Source of the DNA: Todiramphus chloris collaris
Taxonomy: Eukaryota > Chordata > Aves > Coraciiformes > Alcedinidae
Direction of reading: 5' to 3'
NCBI GenBank assembly: GCA_025345505.1
Contig: JANVCC010000130.1
Coordinates: 4,254,897-4,318,896 of the forward strand
Length of the DNA stretch: 64,000 nucleotides
The notes below the pieces were generated by a model, which saw only the letters and a program-made list of their open reading frames with translations, did no database searches and had not been told where the DNA came from. The translations under genes were made by a program, and so were the position numbers. This document shows, one piece after another, positions 14,770 to 59,197 of this stretch (position 1 is its first letter; each line of letters starts with the position of its first letter).

Positions 14770-15665
14770 CCACGTTTAATAAAGGTCGGAGATTATGAAA
14801 CAGGCTAGAAGACAGGATCAGAACTGCAACTGATCTTGATGAAGTGGGGAAATTGCCCCAATTAAAGCAAAACAAATTTAATAAAGACAAGTTGAAAGCG
14901 ATATACTTTGGAAGGTGTAGTAAACAAATGCACAAATAAAGATGGGAACCTGTGAAAACAGCAGTGAATCACCCAGGAACTCTTAACAGAAGACAGACCT
15001 GATTAAGGTCAGCCATGGGATGTTCATGTAGAAAATATTCTGGGATATATTTTTTGATGTTTAACATAAACCACAGGAGACAGTGACTCTGCTTCGCTTG
15101 TTACTGTATAAATCCCCTGCTGGAGTACCGCATTTTGGGGAAACTGGGAAGTCATGAGGGAATTGACAGCAAAAATTAGAGACCTAGAAAATGCTAGCAA
15201 AGGAACTAGGAAAGACTGACTATATTTGTGAGGAAAGTAGGATGAGTCCTCTCATACACAAATAATCTTGTAAGAAGAGCTTGTAAAATCACCCGTTCTT
15301 CCTGTCATTCAGGGCTTGAAGGAAAAGGGGCTTGATTTTCAGTGAAGAAATTCCAAATAGTCTCTTAGGAAAACCTCGTGATTATGAGGATAGTGAGGAT
15401 CATGTATCCCTGTCACTGGATGTTTCAAGAGCCTGCAAACTGCACGTTCTCTGGCGTGGTTCAGCTACGCCTCAGCCAGCCTCACAGCATGGAGAGGTTT
15501 TCAAACTCTGTTCTGAGGATCCACAAAGGTCTGCTGACTACTTCCAGGAGAAATGAATGCCAGGGTTACCTAGGGATTGGCTCTTCTGCTGCTGAAAGCG
15601 ATGGGGTTCTCAAGTCAACACGATTCTTTTTGTTTAAAGTTCCTTTCAGCTATACATCTATGACT
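14770..15665 (+). mobile_element. Ancient, decayed CR1/L3-like LINE
   Basis: Degenerate CR1-clade sequence on the plus strand. Near 14878-14937 the frame reads NKDKLKAIYFGRCSKQMHK, matching the reverse transcriptase C-terminal block usually like F-N-K-D-K-C-K-V-L-H-L-G. Near 15118 CTGGAGTACCGCATTTTGGG corresponds to the LEYC.QFW block. Near 15640 GTTCCTTTCAGCTATACATC resembles the CR1 3' tail. Frames are broken by stops and indels, so it is far older than the copies at 20-21 kb. Boundaries are approximate. Confidence 0.6.
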
Positions 15666-16969
15666 TTGGGGTTACCAGTGTTTTGAAGGGCTAAAATTAC
15701 TCCCTTATAAGTAAATTAACCGCAATCCCTTCCTGTAGCAGCTTTGAATGACAGCTTCTTGGGGCTTGACATCAGTAAAGCAGATCTCACAGCAACAGTA
15801 GGTGCCACGCTTTCTGTCATGCTCAGCCATCCAGATTCTCAAGCTCCTGAAGGAGCAAGGGACACAGGAATGCGTGTACCGATGCAGCTCTGCTGGCAAA
15901 TGCTCAAAAGACATGACCTTCGCGGGGCAGCCTGTGCACGGAGGACTCTTCATCTCCCTACAAAAGCACATTTCATATTTCAGGTAGAACTAGGGGCATA
16001 GCACCTGTGGCTATCATTATAACATTAGATGTCAGACTGCCTCTCCACAGGTATATCTGTCTGTGGACATGTGTATGCAGCTTCTGATTACCTTGTTGGG
16101 CACTACACACATACCCAAGGGAAGAATTTTAATATCACCATTGTTGTTTGAAAAACTTTTGCCATTGTAAACCGTGAAGCTGCGGGGCGAGGTCTGCTCT
16201 TATCTAGTTATCACTGGCATGGAAAGATGGGTTTCCATGGATGAGGAGGCAGACTAAATGACAACAAGCACTCCTATGTGTTGCCGTTGGCATCAACCAT
16301 GGTCTCGCTTCTCTAAGACTGTAGCATTCACGTAGAAGCTGCCATTACCTAAATGTTCCAGACAACATCTTGTGTGAACATTTACTATGCAGGAAAAAAA
16401 AAAAGAAAGAAAAAAATAGACAGCATGACAGTCAGGCTATCTGTGACATTAGTGGCAGTTCAAATATTCTTGTACTTTGTTGCACAAACTGTAGAGGCTT
16501 TAAAAGACCAAGCACACAGGACGATTTACACCTCAGAGTCATAAAATAGCTTCCTACTGTGTTGATAACTAAAGCCAAAACTGTGTTCTCTAAGCACGCC
16601 AAGAGCCATCAACATGGAAGAGCACCTGACATACATACTTCAACAAAAGAACCTGAGGTTAACATGCACTGTCAAAATAAAACTTTCAAAGTCTGAACTG
16701 GGCACAGTTTCTGAACGGCATGCTGCAAAATAAATATATTAATGTCACTTTGTTGTGGAGAAGGCAATGTCTTTGCCTACTTGTTGCTGTGGTTTTCAGA
16801 GATAGAGCCTCAGGAATGTTGTGGCACGTAGCACTTATCTTGATAATAAAATGCTGCAAAATAAATGAAGCTTTGACATTAAATCACACCCCCCCCATCC
16901 CACCCCATCCAGACCCTGCATTGTAGATAACCTATACATTCTCAGAATACAGCAAGAAATCATTCTACA
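15666..16969. other. Non-coding DNA 3' of ABTB3
   Basis: No gene or repeat is recognised. It may include more of the ABTB3 3' UTR. Short A-rich and C-rich runs occur at about 16391-16416 and 16888-16912. Confidence 0.4.
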
Positions 16970-18050
16970 GTACATATTTAATTATAATTTAAAAAAAATC
17001 TAAACTTGGACACAATCTCTGGCCAGTAGCAAAGTATCAACACATTACTGAAGTGGAGATCTATTATTATCCCTTCACTGTAACAAACAGAAGGGTCTCC
17101 AGGGGTATCGTATCACAACCAATCGCACCAAATAAAAAAAATATGCTAATTTCACAAATGAAGTTTGACAAGAAGTAACATTGCATTTGTCTTGGCTAAA
17201 CGAAGCACGAACGTAACATTTCACAGGTACAGTTACCATGCAAATGCATGTTGAGTTTGTAATTGGTTTTCACCCCAAATCACGAGTAGCATGCAGTTCT
17301 CCTGCCCCCCCAACTACTGTATTAGAGATAGTCTGGGTAATGTACCTCTTTGGCGTAACCATAGCCTGTTAGGCAAGATTATACCACCCTAGGAAAGAAT
17401 ACAGGCAAAACTTGATCATATGTATGTTTACACAATGTACATTTTACCATTTAAAAAACCAAAACATGTTACATAGATTCTCAAACACAGCTCTGTTGAA
17501 AATTAAATTTTAAGCTTAAGAAATAGATTTTTAAACTACAAGGCCACCCCATTATTATTTATGAACAATTTAAAAAGTTCCCACCCCTAAAAATCTGCCA
17601 GTATATTTCCTCAGCTGTAACAGTCTTACCCACTCTCTAATACAGTTGATCTTTGCTCGACAGCAATAACAGTTCTTACATTTCTTAAATGCATGAGACA
17701 ATGGACTCCGGGATAGATATAGTTCTTGAATGTGTAATACTGGAACAAATCCACCTTAAATGATTAATTGGTCAATTCGGGTGTACCCCGGCACCACTGC
17801 TCGGACAGGGGCTTCTGCTGTTCACTGATGTGAGTTCCAGCTTTTGTTGGCATCAAGCTCCACGACCACGTGCCCGTGTTCAGAATGTGAGTGCAGCAGC
17901 GATCCACTGGACACTCTCGTACCGCGGCTGCTCGAAAACACGGAGGGGCTTTGTTTTCTGTATTCCCTCATCCAAACGGGGCAGCAGCCCCAGCGCAGCA
18001 CCTTTGTCCAACACAGAACTATTTGGATGTGAAGTAGAATTTTGTAGTAA

Positions 18051-18105
18051 TTTTTTTTTTCTTTTTTTCATTTTTTTCTTTTTTTTCTTTTTTTTTTTTT
18101 TTTTT
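18051..18105. repeat. T-rich low-complexity tract (A-rich in ABTB3 sense)
   Basis: This is a run of about 55 bases, almost all T, broken by a few C and one A. On the ABTB3 sense strand it is an A-rich tract about 90 bases after the stop codon. It could act as an internal priming site for oligo(dT) in cDNA work. Confidence 0.9.
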
Positions 18106-18106
18106 A

Positions 18107-18145
18107 GTTGTTTAAGCAACTGCAACGTGTTTGAGCAACTGCAAC
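18107..18145 (-). repeat. Two-copy tandem repeat of 19-20 bases in the 3' UTR
   Basis: Two adjacent copies of a unit containing GCAACTGCAAC (plus strand) lie at 18107-18126 and 18127-18145. They differ by one inserted base and one or two substitutions (TTTAAG versus TTTGAG). They sit between the AATAAA hexamer and the A-rich tract of the ABTB3 3' UTR. Confidence 0.8.
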
Positions 18146-18168
18146 AGCAGACATAACTTGCAGGGTCT

Positions 18169-18174
18169 TTATTA
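18169..18174 (-). promoter_or_regulatory. AATAAA poly(A) signal 24 bases after the ABTB3 stop
   Basis: In the sense direction the stop codon is followed 24 bases later by CTAATAAAGACC, an exact AATAAA hexamer. If it were used, the 3' UTR would be only about 45-60 bases. Downstream there is TGTCTGCTGTTGC, a modest GU-rich stretch. Its use is uncertain. Confidence 0.4.
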
Positions 18175-18197
18175 GAGGGTTACCATCTTCCTCAGCT

Positions 18198-18407
<210 letters not shown>

Positions 18408-19740
18408 CTACAAGAAGTGAAATTAGAATAAGATAACCATTCTTATAAAACCCACTCAGCAAACATATGCATAGGAGCTGCACACAAACAAATACGTAAG
18501 CTCAGCCTGTCAGTCAGGCACAGTAAGCTCACAGATATATATATGTGGGGAGGGGAAGGGGTTAACTGAACAGTACTTTATGCTGATGATTCTGGTAACA
18601 ATTCCTTGTTATATGACCCTGGTTGTTAAGGGAACAAACTTCTGGGGGTTGAAACTGCTCCCTTGGAAATTGGTGGGAGTTTTACCACAGAATTCACCAG
18701 AGCCATGATTTCATGCTAAAAGTTACACCCTAAACCCACATGTGTGGGAAAACATACCACAGGCTGTCTCATAAATGGCATCCTTAGCAAGGACGGGACA
18801 TAGAACTGCAGAAACCTGTCAGGCAAAGTTGCACACTTTGAGGAATCTTTGGAAGAGAAATGGAGGTTTGTAGACCACATGGTTTGGGGCTGTCAGCATC
18901 TCCCTCATGTTGGACATGGTATCAGGGTGCTAAGCTGGGATACTATAATGTGTGAGCAAACCTTAAATGACCCATACTGATCATCACCCACTGGCTAGAT
19001 CCCGTGGTTGTACAAAGAGTATAGTCATGGTATTCTACTATAAGTGTAATTATAAACCATGCAAGTGTAGAGAACAGTGCTCAGCCCATCCTCCTGCCCA
19101 AAGAAGCTCCTGCTAGGTCTGAACTCTAAAGTGGGAACCTTTGGCTGCCTAAAGGGCCAGAAGTGCTGGGGCATTGCGTGGCTTTGGATCCAGACTGGAA
19201 CAACTACACAGCAGTGCTGCCCACCACCACCTCATCACGTTCAGAACTAATAACAGAAATTGCTAAAAAATAATTAATAAAAGGAAAAAAAAAAAAAAAG
19301 AAAAAAAAAGAAAGAAAAAACAGATTAGGGCTAGGTAGAAACTGTCTTCCTGAGGAAAATGAACGAATTTAACTTGATTTCAAAGTGTGCAAGTTTTCAT
19401 CAAATTGTGAGTGTGTTATTTTGCATCTGGATGTGAGCATATGTGTGAATCTGTATTCTCTGAAACACACCATTTATCCCTATTCACAAGGTTGAGGAAA
19501 TAACATACTGAGGCCCAGACTGCAACCTGTGCAAGTGCTGAGTGTTATAAGCATATATTTGAAACTCCAAATAATTTTATTGGGAGTTTGGGGACATTAA
19601 AACACAACTGCTATCTAGTGGCAACTAATCAATCACCATTATAAATCCAATTTGCCCAGTTACTTTATTTCTTTCTGGAAGTAAAGAACAGTGACAAAGG
19701 CTTTGAAAAATTAAACCCTTAAAGTGATACTAATCAAATG
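18408..19740 (-). other. ABTB3: ABTB3 intron W12-W13, 3' part
   Basis: This is intronic sequence upstream of the terminal exon. It holds a short TA repeat (about 18535-18545) and an A-rich tract (about 19283-19320). No coding or regulatory element is recognised. Confidence 0.6.
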
Positions 19741-20455
19741 ATTGCCTTTTTAGATATTAGGCCCAATGCTGTTTAAAATCTGAATAATGGGATCAAGTGA
19801 TCCCAAATTGATGAATTTTGCCAATGATACCAAACTGAGTGGGGAAGTGGACACTTTAGAAGGGAGAGCCACCCTGCAGGAAGACATGTATAGGCTTGAA
19901 GAGTGGGCTAACAAAAACCTTATGAAGTTCAAAAAGGCCAAGTATAAGGTCTTGCACCTGGGAAAACATAACAAAGAAGAGTGTGGCCAGGGAAATACTT
20001 GAGAGTCCAACAGAGAGCTATAAAGATGATGAAAGGACTGGTACATCTCTCTAATGAGGAAAGGCTGAGAGACCTGGGGCGGTTTAGCCTGGAAAAGAGA
20101 AGACTGAGTGGGGATCTTATTAATGTTCACAAATATCTGAAGGGTGGGTGTCAAGTAGAAGGGGCCAGTCTCTTTTCAGTGGTGCCCTGTGTTAGGATGA
20201 GAGGTGATGGTAGCAAGGTGAAGCACAGGAAGTTCCACTTCAACAGGAGGAAAAACTTCTTTCCCGTGAGAGTGACAGAGCTCTGGAACAGGCTGCCCAG
20301 AGAGGCTGTGGAGTCTCCTTCTCTAGAGAATTTCAAGACCTGCCTGGATCTGTTCCTGTGTGGCCTGCCCTAGGTGTTCCTGCGCTGGCATGGGGGTTGG
20401 ACTCAATGAACTCCAGAGGTCCCTTCCAACCCCCAACATTCTATGATTCTATAAT
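19741..20455 (+). mobile_element. CR1 LINE copy A, internally deleted
   Basis: Plus-strand CR1 ending in ATTCTATGATTCTATA at about 20441-20455. The first part encodes NFANDTKLSGEVDTLEGRAT and WANKNLMKFKKAKYKVLHLG, the reverse transcriptase palm and following block. The catalytic FADD box reads FAND. After a stop near 20000 the frame changes to QQRAIKMMKGLVHLSNEERL and continues to NRRKNFFPVRVTELWNRLPR, the ORF2 C-terminus. The sequence between these blocks is missing, so the copy is both 5' truncated and internally deleted. Confidence 0.92.
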
Positions 20456-20460
20456 CCAGG

Positions 20461-21592
20461 AGTTCAGCACAGGCTGGGATCTACCCAGCTGGGGAGCAGC
20501 TCTACAGAAAGGGACCTGGGGGTCCTGGTGGTCAACAAGGTCAACATGAGTGAACAGTGTGCTGCTGCAGCAAAGAAAGCCAGGTTGCATCATCGGGATG
20601 CTGAGTTGCATCAGCAAGGGCATCACCACCAAAGATAAAGAAGTCATTATCCCACTCAACCCAGTGCTTGTCAGGCCACACCTCGAAAACTATGTTCAGT
20701 TTTGGTCCCTGCTACGCAAAAAAAGATGTGGATGGTCTGGAGAGGGTCAAGAGCAGGGCCACAAAGTCAATCAAAGGACTGGGCAGCATGCCATAGAAGG
20801 AAAGGCTGTGAGAACTGGGTCTGTTCAGCCTCCAGAAAAGAAGGCTTAGGGAAGACCTTCTCACCATGTTCCAGTATTTAAAGGGCTAAAAAGAAGATGG
20901 AGACTCCATTTTTACAAGGAGTCACATGGAAAAGAGAGGGGTAATAGGTACAAGTTCTGTGGGGGACTGAAGCACCTCTCTTATGAGGAAAGGTTGAGAG
21001 AGCTGGGACTATTTAGCCTGCAGAAGACTGAGAAGAGACCTTATCAATGTCTATAAATATCTGAAGGGTAAGTGCAAGGAGGATGTAGCCAGATTCTTTT
21101 CAGTAATGCCCAGTGACAGGACAAGGGGCAACGGGCACAAGCTGGAACACAGGAAGTTTCATCTAAATGTGAGGAAAAACTTCTCTACTGTGAGAGTGAC
21201 AAAACCCTGGAACAAGCTTCCCAGGGGGGTTGTGGAGTCTCCTTCTCTGGAGACTTTCAAAACCCACCTGGATGCAATCCCATCTAATGTGCTCTAGGCA
21301 ATTCTGCTTTAGCGGGGGGTTGGACTAGATGACCTCTAAAGGTCCCTTCCAACTCTGAGGATTCTGTGATACTCCTGTGGAGATTCCAATTGGACACGAG
21401 AAGAAAATTCTTCAGTGAGAACAATCGACCACTGGAGTATCTCCCCAGGAAAATAGCAGATTCCCCAACATTGGACACTTAACATTCATCTGGACAAGGG
21501 TGCTGGGCCATCTTGTCTAGACCGTGTTTTTGCGAAGAAAGTTTGGATTAGATAGATGATCCTTGAGGTCCCTTCCAAACTGATATTCTATG
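20461..21592 (+). mobile_element. CR1 LINE copy B, split by copy C
   Basis: Plus-strand CR1 of a different subfamily from copy A. It starts near GGGATCTACCCAGCTGGGGA, continues through CACATGGAAAAGAGAGGGGT and GGTACAAGTT at 20956, and resumes at 21371 with ACTCCTGTGGAGATTCCAAT. It ends at about 21592 with CCTTGAGGTCCCTTCCAAAC and ATTCTATGAG. The two halves are contiguous in the CR1 sequence as I know it, so 20957-21370 is an insertion. Stops and indels disrupt the reading frame. Confidence 0.88.
20957..21370 (+). mobile_element. CR1 LINE copy C, nested in copy B
   Basis: A 414-base, 5'-truncated CR1 on the plus strand. It reads [17 protein letters not shown] sequence at the start (with frameshifts), then [20 protein letters not shown], the ORF2 C-terminus, and ends with CCCTTCCAACTCTGAGGATT and ATTCTGTGAT at 21361-21370. 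It lies inside copy B. No clear target-site duplication is seen, as is common for CR1. Confidence 0.88.
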
Positions 21593-46346
<24,754 letters not shown>

Positions 46347-46426
46347 TCAAGGGATGCATTTTTACTTGTTAAAAAAATCCAGCATTTGCTCACCTAAACC
46401 ACAGACCCCAACTGAAAAATTTATTA

Positions 46427-54665
<8,239 letters not shown>

Positions 54666-55085
54666 CTAGGAAAGTAATATTTTGCCCTGTCTTTTGAAGG
54701 ATGTAGGTCATGCACACATTCGTTCTCCTTTGACCTGGATGTTTGAGGGAATTGCTGAATAGGAAATGCTAATGCAAGCTAATGGAGACTGCCCTTGGTC
54801 TGTCTTTCATGGGACAAGTTATATATATATTATAAAAAATTTTGTTTCCCCGTTTAAGCAACGCAAAACCATTTTCACAGCACGTTTTCTCTCTGCATGG
54901 TGAGGTTATCTAGTTCCCGTGATGTCTGAAAAGTTTCAGTGGCTTCAGTAAGCTTTGAACTTAACATCAAATGGATGTTTAATCATACAAAGAGAAAATA
55001 ATGTCACTCCAAAAGCCTTCAAGGATCTTACCAGCACAGACACAGTAACAGGGAAACCTTTCTGGAGCAGAAAGTGCGAGTAGCA

Positions 55086-55136
55086 GAATCTCAGACTGGC
55101 TGAGGTTGGAAGGGAACTCTGCAGGTCACCTGGAGC

Positions 55137-55169
<33 letters not shown>

Positions 55170-55205
55170 CCCCAGCTCAAGCAGGGCAACCTGCAAATCA
55201 GGACA
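55086..55205 (-). mobile_element. CR1 LINE 3' fragment with poly-C expansion
   Basis: The plus strand reads AGAATCTCAGACTGGCTGAG then GTTGGAAGGGAACTCTGCAG, the complement of a CR1 3' end. It continues after the poly-C tract with CAGCTCAAGCAGGGCAACCT, matching the next part of CR1. The short C-run normally present after CCAA has expanded to 30 bases. The far boundary is approximate. Confidence 0.85.
55139..55168. repeat. Thirty-base C homopolymer
   Basis: Thirty consecutive C on the plus strand, then one G and four more C. It lies inside a CR1 fragment. On the ABTB3 sense strand it is a run of 30 G in intronic RNA. Confidence 0.95.
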
Positions 55206-55414
55206 AAGGCAATCTTGCCAGGTAACTGTGGCAAAACACCATAAATCCTTTCTGGCTGCGTCCAGCAGACTGTTTTAAGTCCCTATTCAAAAGACTGCAA
55301 AATGTAAACTGCGGAAGATATCCATTTCAAATGGAAGAAGAGCTAGGAGTTATTTAGCCAAGATCTGAATCTACAGCTCTAGAGAGAGACAGGCAGTTCA
55401 GATCTGATGTTTAC

Positions 55415-55589
55415 CCAACTCAGTTTCATCTTATTAAAAGACAAACTTTCTTTTCTTTCATGCTGAGGAGTGTCTGGGGCAGAGGGTGGAGTCCAAATCC
55501 ACAGTGCTTTTGGTGTGAACTTGGATAAAGGACTGTTTGGAAAAACATCACTTTCATTCTCCAAAAATTCTAGGTCAGAAAACGAGGGG
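55415..55589 (-). other. Exon-like open segment, possible alternative exon
   Basis: A 175-base segment with a strong acceptor (long CT tract then CTAAGTAG) and a plausible donor (GTTGG|GTAAAC). It is open for 58 codons when entered in phase 2, the phase needed by exon W1. The peptide is rich in S/T-P sites, for example PNSPLSKFTPKALWIWTPPS. It leaves in phase 0, so splicing to W1 shifts the frame and meets TGA after 16 codons. It matches no ABTB3 segment I know and may be a chance frame, a frameshifting (poison) exon, or part of an unknown transcript. Confidence 0.3.
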
Positions 55590-58500
55590 CTACTTAGGAG
55601 AGAAAAAGAAAATAAAGATCAAAAGTGAAAAAGTCAAACATATGTCAAATGTTTGTTTTCCATTTCATATGTAAAAAAATGCAGCAATCCAAAAGAAAAA
55701 TAGAAACAGCACATCATTATCATTTAAATTTCTTCTTCAAAGTGCTTTATCAGAGCTTTATGAAATATATAACACTGCTTAATATTTAACAGCAATATGT
55801 AATGAATACACTGCTTATATAGAAGCAGTGGTATGTACTGAGCTTCCTCTTTCAAGAGAGGAAGGAAAGTGAGATGGAAAATACAAAGTATTTTGATCAA
55901 AGCTTCTGCACAACTTAGTACTGAAAGCGGCATCTGAGCTCAAGCTTGCTCTCTCCTGTGCTGGGCCATAACCAGGCTGGAAGACAACAGATATTTTGCT
56001 GATGTTCCTTCTATGTGCTCACTTTAGGTTTCAACTGATAAAAAGTTGATGTCCTAAGAATGCAAACAAGGTATGCTTGGAGATCATTACTCAGGGGAAC
56101 AAGGATGACGCTTCATCACAACAGCATGCTGCAAGATTAATGCACAACACGCGGCTACAATAAATACACCGTAACAGCAACAACAGATTCTGCACCAGTA
56201 ATACGCCAACAACAGAGATGAAGAAAGCAACGCCCAACAAGGCTTGGTTTTCTGCAGTAGTTTTCTGAGTGAGTTGAAGGAAAAAGCAAAACTGGCACAG
56301 ATATGCAGGGCTGAGGTCACTGACACCGAGATCCACAGGAGCAAGTGCAGCTTAACACAATCACACCGTATGGCACATTTCTGACACAAGAGCTACAGCA
56401 ACATTTGGTACTTGTTACCCCCCATGGCAGGAGATGCTAGAGATCATCTGTGTCCTCCTTTAACGTATGGCAAAGATAAAGCAAGCTCAGAAGTTAGGTG
56501 GTGAGGGTTTTGGTGCATGGAGAGAGTCTGGACCTCCTAGATGCAGCTGACCTGTTCCAGATGACTCTGGGATGAAAATGAGGTGATTCCTCAGCAAAGT
56601 GCAGCTATGGAAAGATCTAGATATCCTCTGAGGACTGCAGAGGTGTCTGCCACTATGAATCACTGACTGTGTTAAGTCACTGCTTCATCATTTGTACTGA
56701 GGGATGTAACATACACTCTGAATAAAATGGGTCAAACTCAGCACTGGCAGAAACCAGCAGAGCTTCACTGACGTCAGCCCAGCTCAGTGCATGCAAAATG
56801 ATAGCTGATGATCTCCTCTTTAAAAAAAGGCAGATTTTGACCTCGGTTGCACACCCACACGAAGGAGGAAGGAGGAACAGGGACCTATCGCACCTGTCCT
56901 ATATGGGCTGCCCAGATCTCTGCTCTGACATGGGTTCTGAAATACTTCTCCATGAGTAACTCCTCCATGAGTCGGCTCTGGTTCCCTAAAAGCACGTCAG
57001 TTCATGGGCTTATTATAGCCAAGGAAGGGGACTCGTTAATTACTGCTGATATTGTGTATCAGCAAATTAGTATTCCTCAACCAGATGGAGGGATAAGGGG
57101 CTTGGTCCAAGGGCTCCAGGATGCTACAGATGTACAAACTGCAAGGATAACATGGATGCAGAGGAGCACCTGGGCTGCAAGGCTGCTTGGACACCAGCTG
57201 TGATGAAGTGTGATCTAGACCAAGTACCACAAAGCAAAAAACCACACAATTTAGTACCACTACCAGTAGTCTGTTGCCTTTTTACAGCCCAACAAGGGCC
57301 CGTCCTGAGTTACGGCCTCCATTTATGGGACGTAGATCATTGTTGGTGCCACCATTGTCATACATTGACTAATAAAAGGGATAGTGATCAAACTGGGAAG
57401 TTTAATAAAGTAAGAGCGTGATGCAAGGGAAAGGGACAGAGGATGCTTCAGAAAAGGAAGTGTAGCAATGTCTCAAAAAGCCAGAGAGATTAATGAGTTA
57501 AGGAAAAGGAGATTCAACATATACAGATAAAAAGCAGTAAAGAGACAGATCAAAAATGATCAGGAACTGAAAGTACAGAATAGGAGAACACAGTATCACT
57601 TTTAACACTGGAGAAAACTAACTGGGAAGATGGTACAGCAGACAGACCAAGCAGTCGCATTTTAAAATGAAAAATAATAATAATTAAAAAAAAAAAAATC
57701 AAACCACTCCCAAATCCATCACAAATCAACCTTAAGCCATCACCACACTGCATTCACTCCCAAGTCCCCTTTCATACCATTAACTGTGTAATATTGATTC
57801 CATATTACACTGCATATGGGGATACTGCTCCACCACAGACACCATCCAGAATCACAAAGATAAAAAAGGGTGAGTGGAATAAGAACCCAGGTTTAAGTCA
57901 CTTAAGACTTCTTTGGACTGCAACAAATAACACCGAGAAGCTATGGAGAGGTGGGAAAGGGATGGGAAGAAGCTTGACAAATAAGGCTGATGAGGAATGG
58001 TTAGGTCAGCTAAATAGGGTCACTTTTGGAGTTGTGAAACTGTGCCTGCAAAGCAAGGGAAGCCAACATAATCACAAGCAGGGCTGGAAACCTCTCCAGC
58101 TGCACAATCGGTTCATGGCTCTTTTGTCAAAAAGTCTTTGTGATCTTTCCAAGTGCACAGGAGGCTGACACCAGCCCAACAGCGGGATGTCCCTTCCAAG
58201 GCCACCTTGGTTTGTTGCCAGATTCTGACGGCTGCCAGTGCTCACACAGGTCGTTATTTCCCCAAGACCTCACCTTACAGAAAGGGCGGTTTTTCACTGA
58301 AGGGTCAGGGAATGCTGACAGGAGGAGCAGATGCCCACAAGGGGCCAGTGCTCTTCTCCTGCTCTTTTCCCTAGGGACAGCCTCAGGATGGCAGGACATC
58401 ACCATCACACAAATGCTGGCTGGGTCAGGTGAACTTTGAGGTCCCCCAGAGGTGATACTGTGACAATGGTAGGACTGACCAGCATCCTTTGAGGGTGATA

Positions 58501-59197
58501 ACCTCTCTCAAAAGATGGAGCCCATTCTGGATTTACCTATTTGGAAACCTGTGGTGTTGGCCACAGTCCACAGCATCACCACTGCTAGACATGTGCTCCC
58601 ACTCCCAGAACCAAGAAATAATATGCATGAGTTAATACACACTGATCATAGTGCTTGTGCTCAACAGCAAATCCACCCCTCTAATTCAGGGGTTCTATCA
58701 CCCAGCCTTTAAACTCCCTAACTGGTCCTTCCCTACCTTGAATCTAGCAAACAATAGCCTTTATAAGTAAAAGGAAAATTAGAAACAGGTGAAATCATCT
58801 TGATTTTGTATTTGTAGCAAAGCTGTGACCACATTTTTTAACTTACAATGCAATACAATTTTCTCTCTTTTAATTCCTCACAGATATTGGCCTCTACAGC
58901 AGTTATCGTCAAGATCGTTACAGTGTTGCCACTGCACATAATTAACTTTACTGTGGCTTTATATGGGGAATGCCATGGTAACACCAATTATTCACAAATG
59001 GTCACTGTCAAATGCTTCATGGTCACCATGACACTCTATCGTACCCCGAAATACTCAAATCTCTGAAAGGAGTCAAAACTAATCTTCTTCATTTATAATG
59101 GCTCCTAGCAGCACAGCAAATTATTTTCATCTTTTCTCAAACTCACATTACAAAAACATAAGACAGCACTTCTACAGCAATGGTTTAAATGCAAGGC

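Larger units (their letters stand above)
16970..18197 (-). other. ABTB3: Probable proximal ABTB3 3' UTR
   Basis: This segment follows the ABTB3 stop codon in the sense direction. It holds an AATAAA hexamer 24 bases after the stop, a short tandem repeat, a long A-rich tract (sense strand), and then AT-rich sequence without a long open frame. A sense ATTAAA near 16975 is a possible, weak end signal. The lower boundary is a guess, because nothing in the sequence fixes the cleavage site. Confidence 0.45.
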
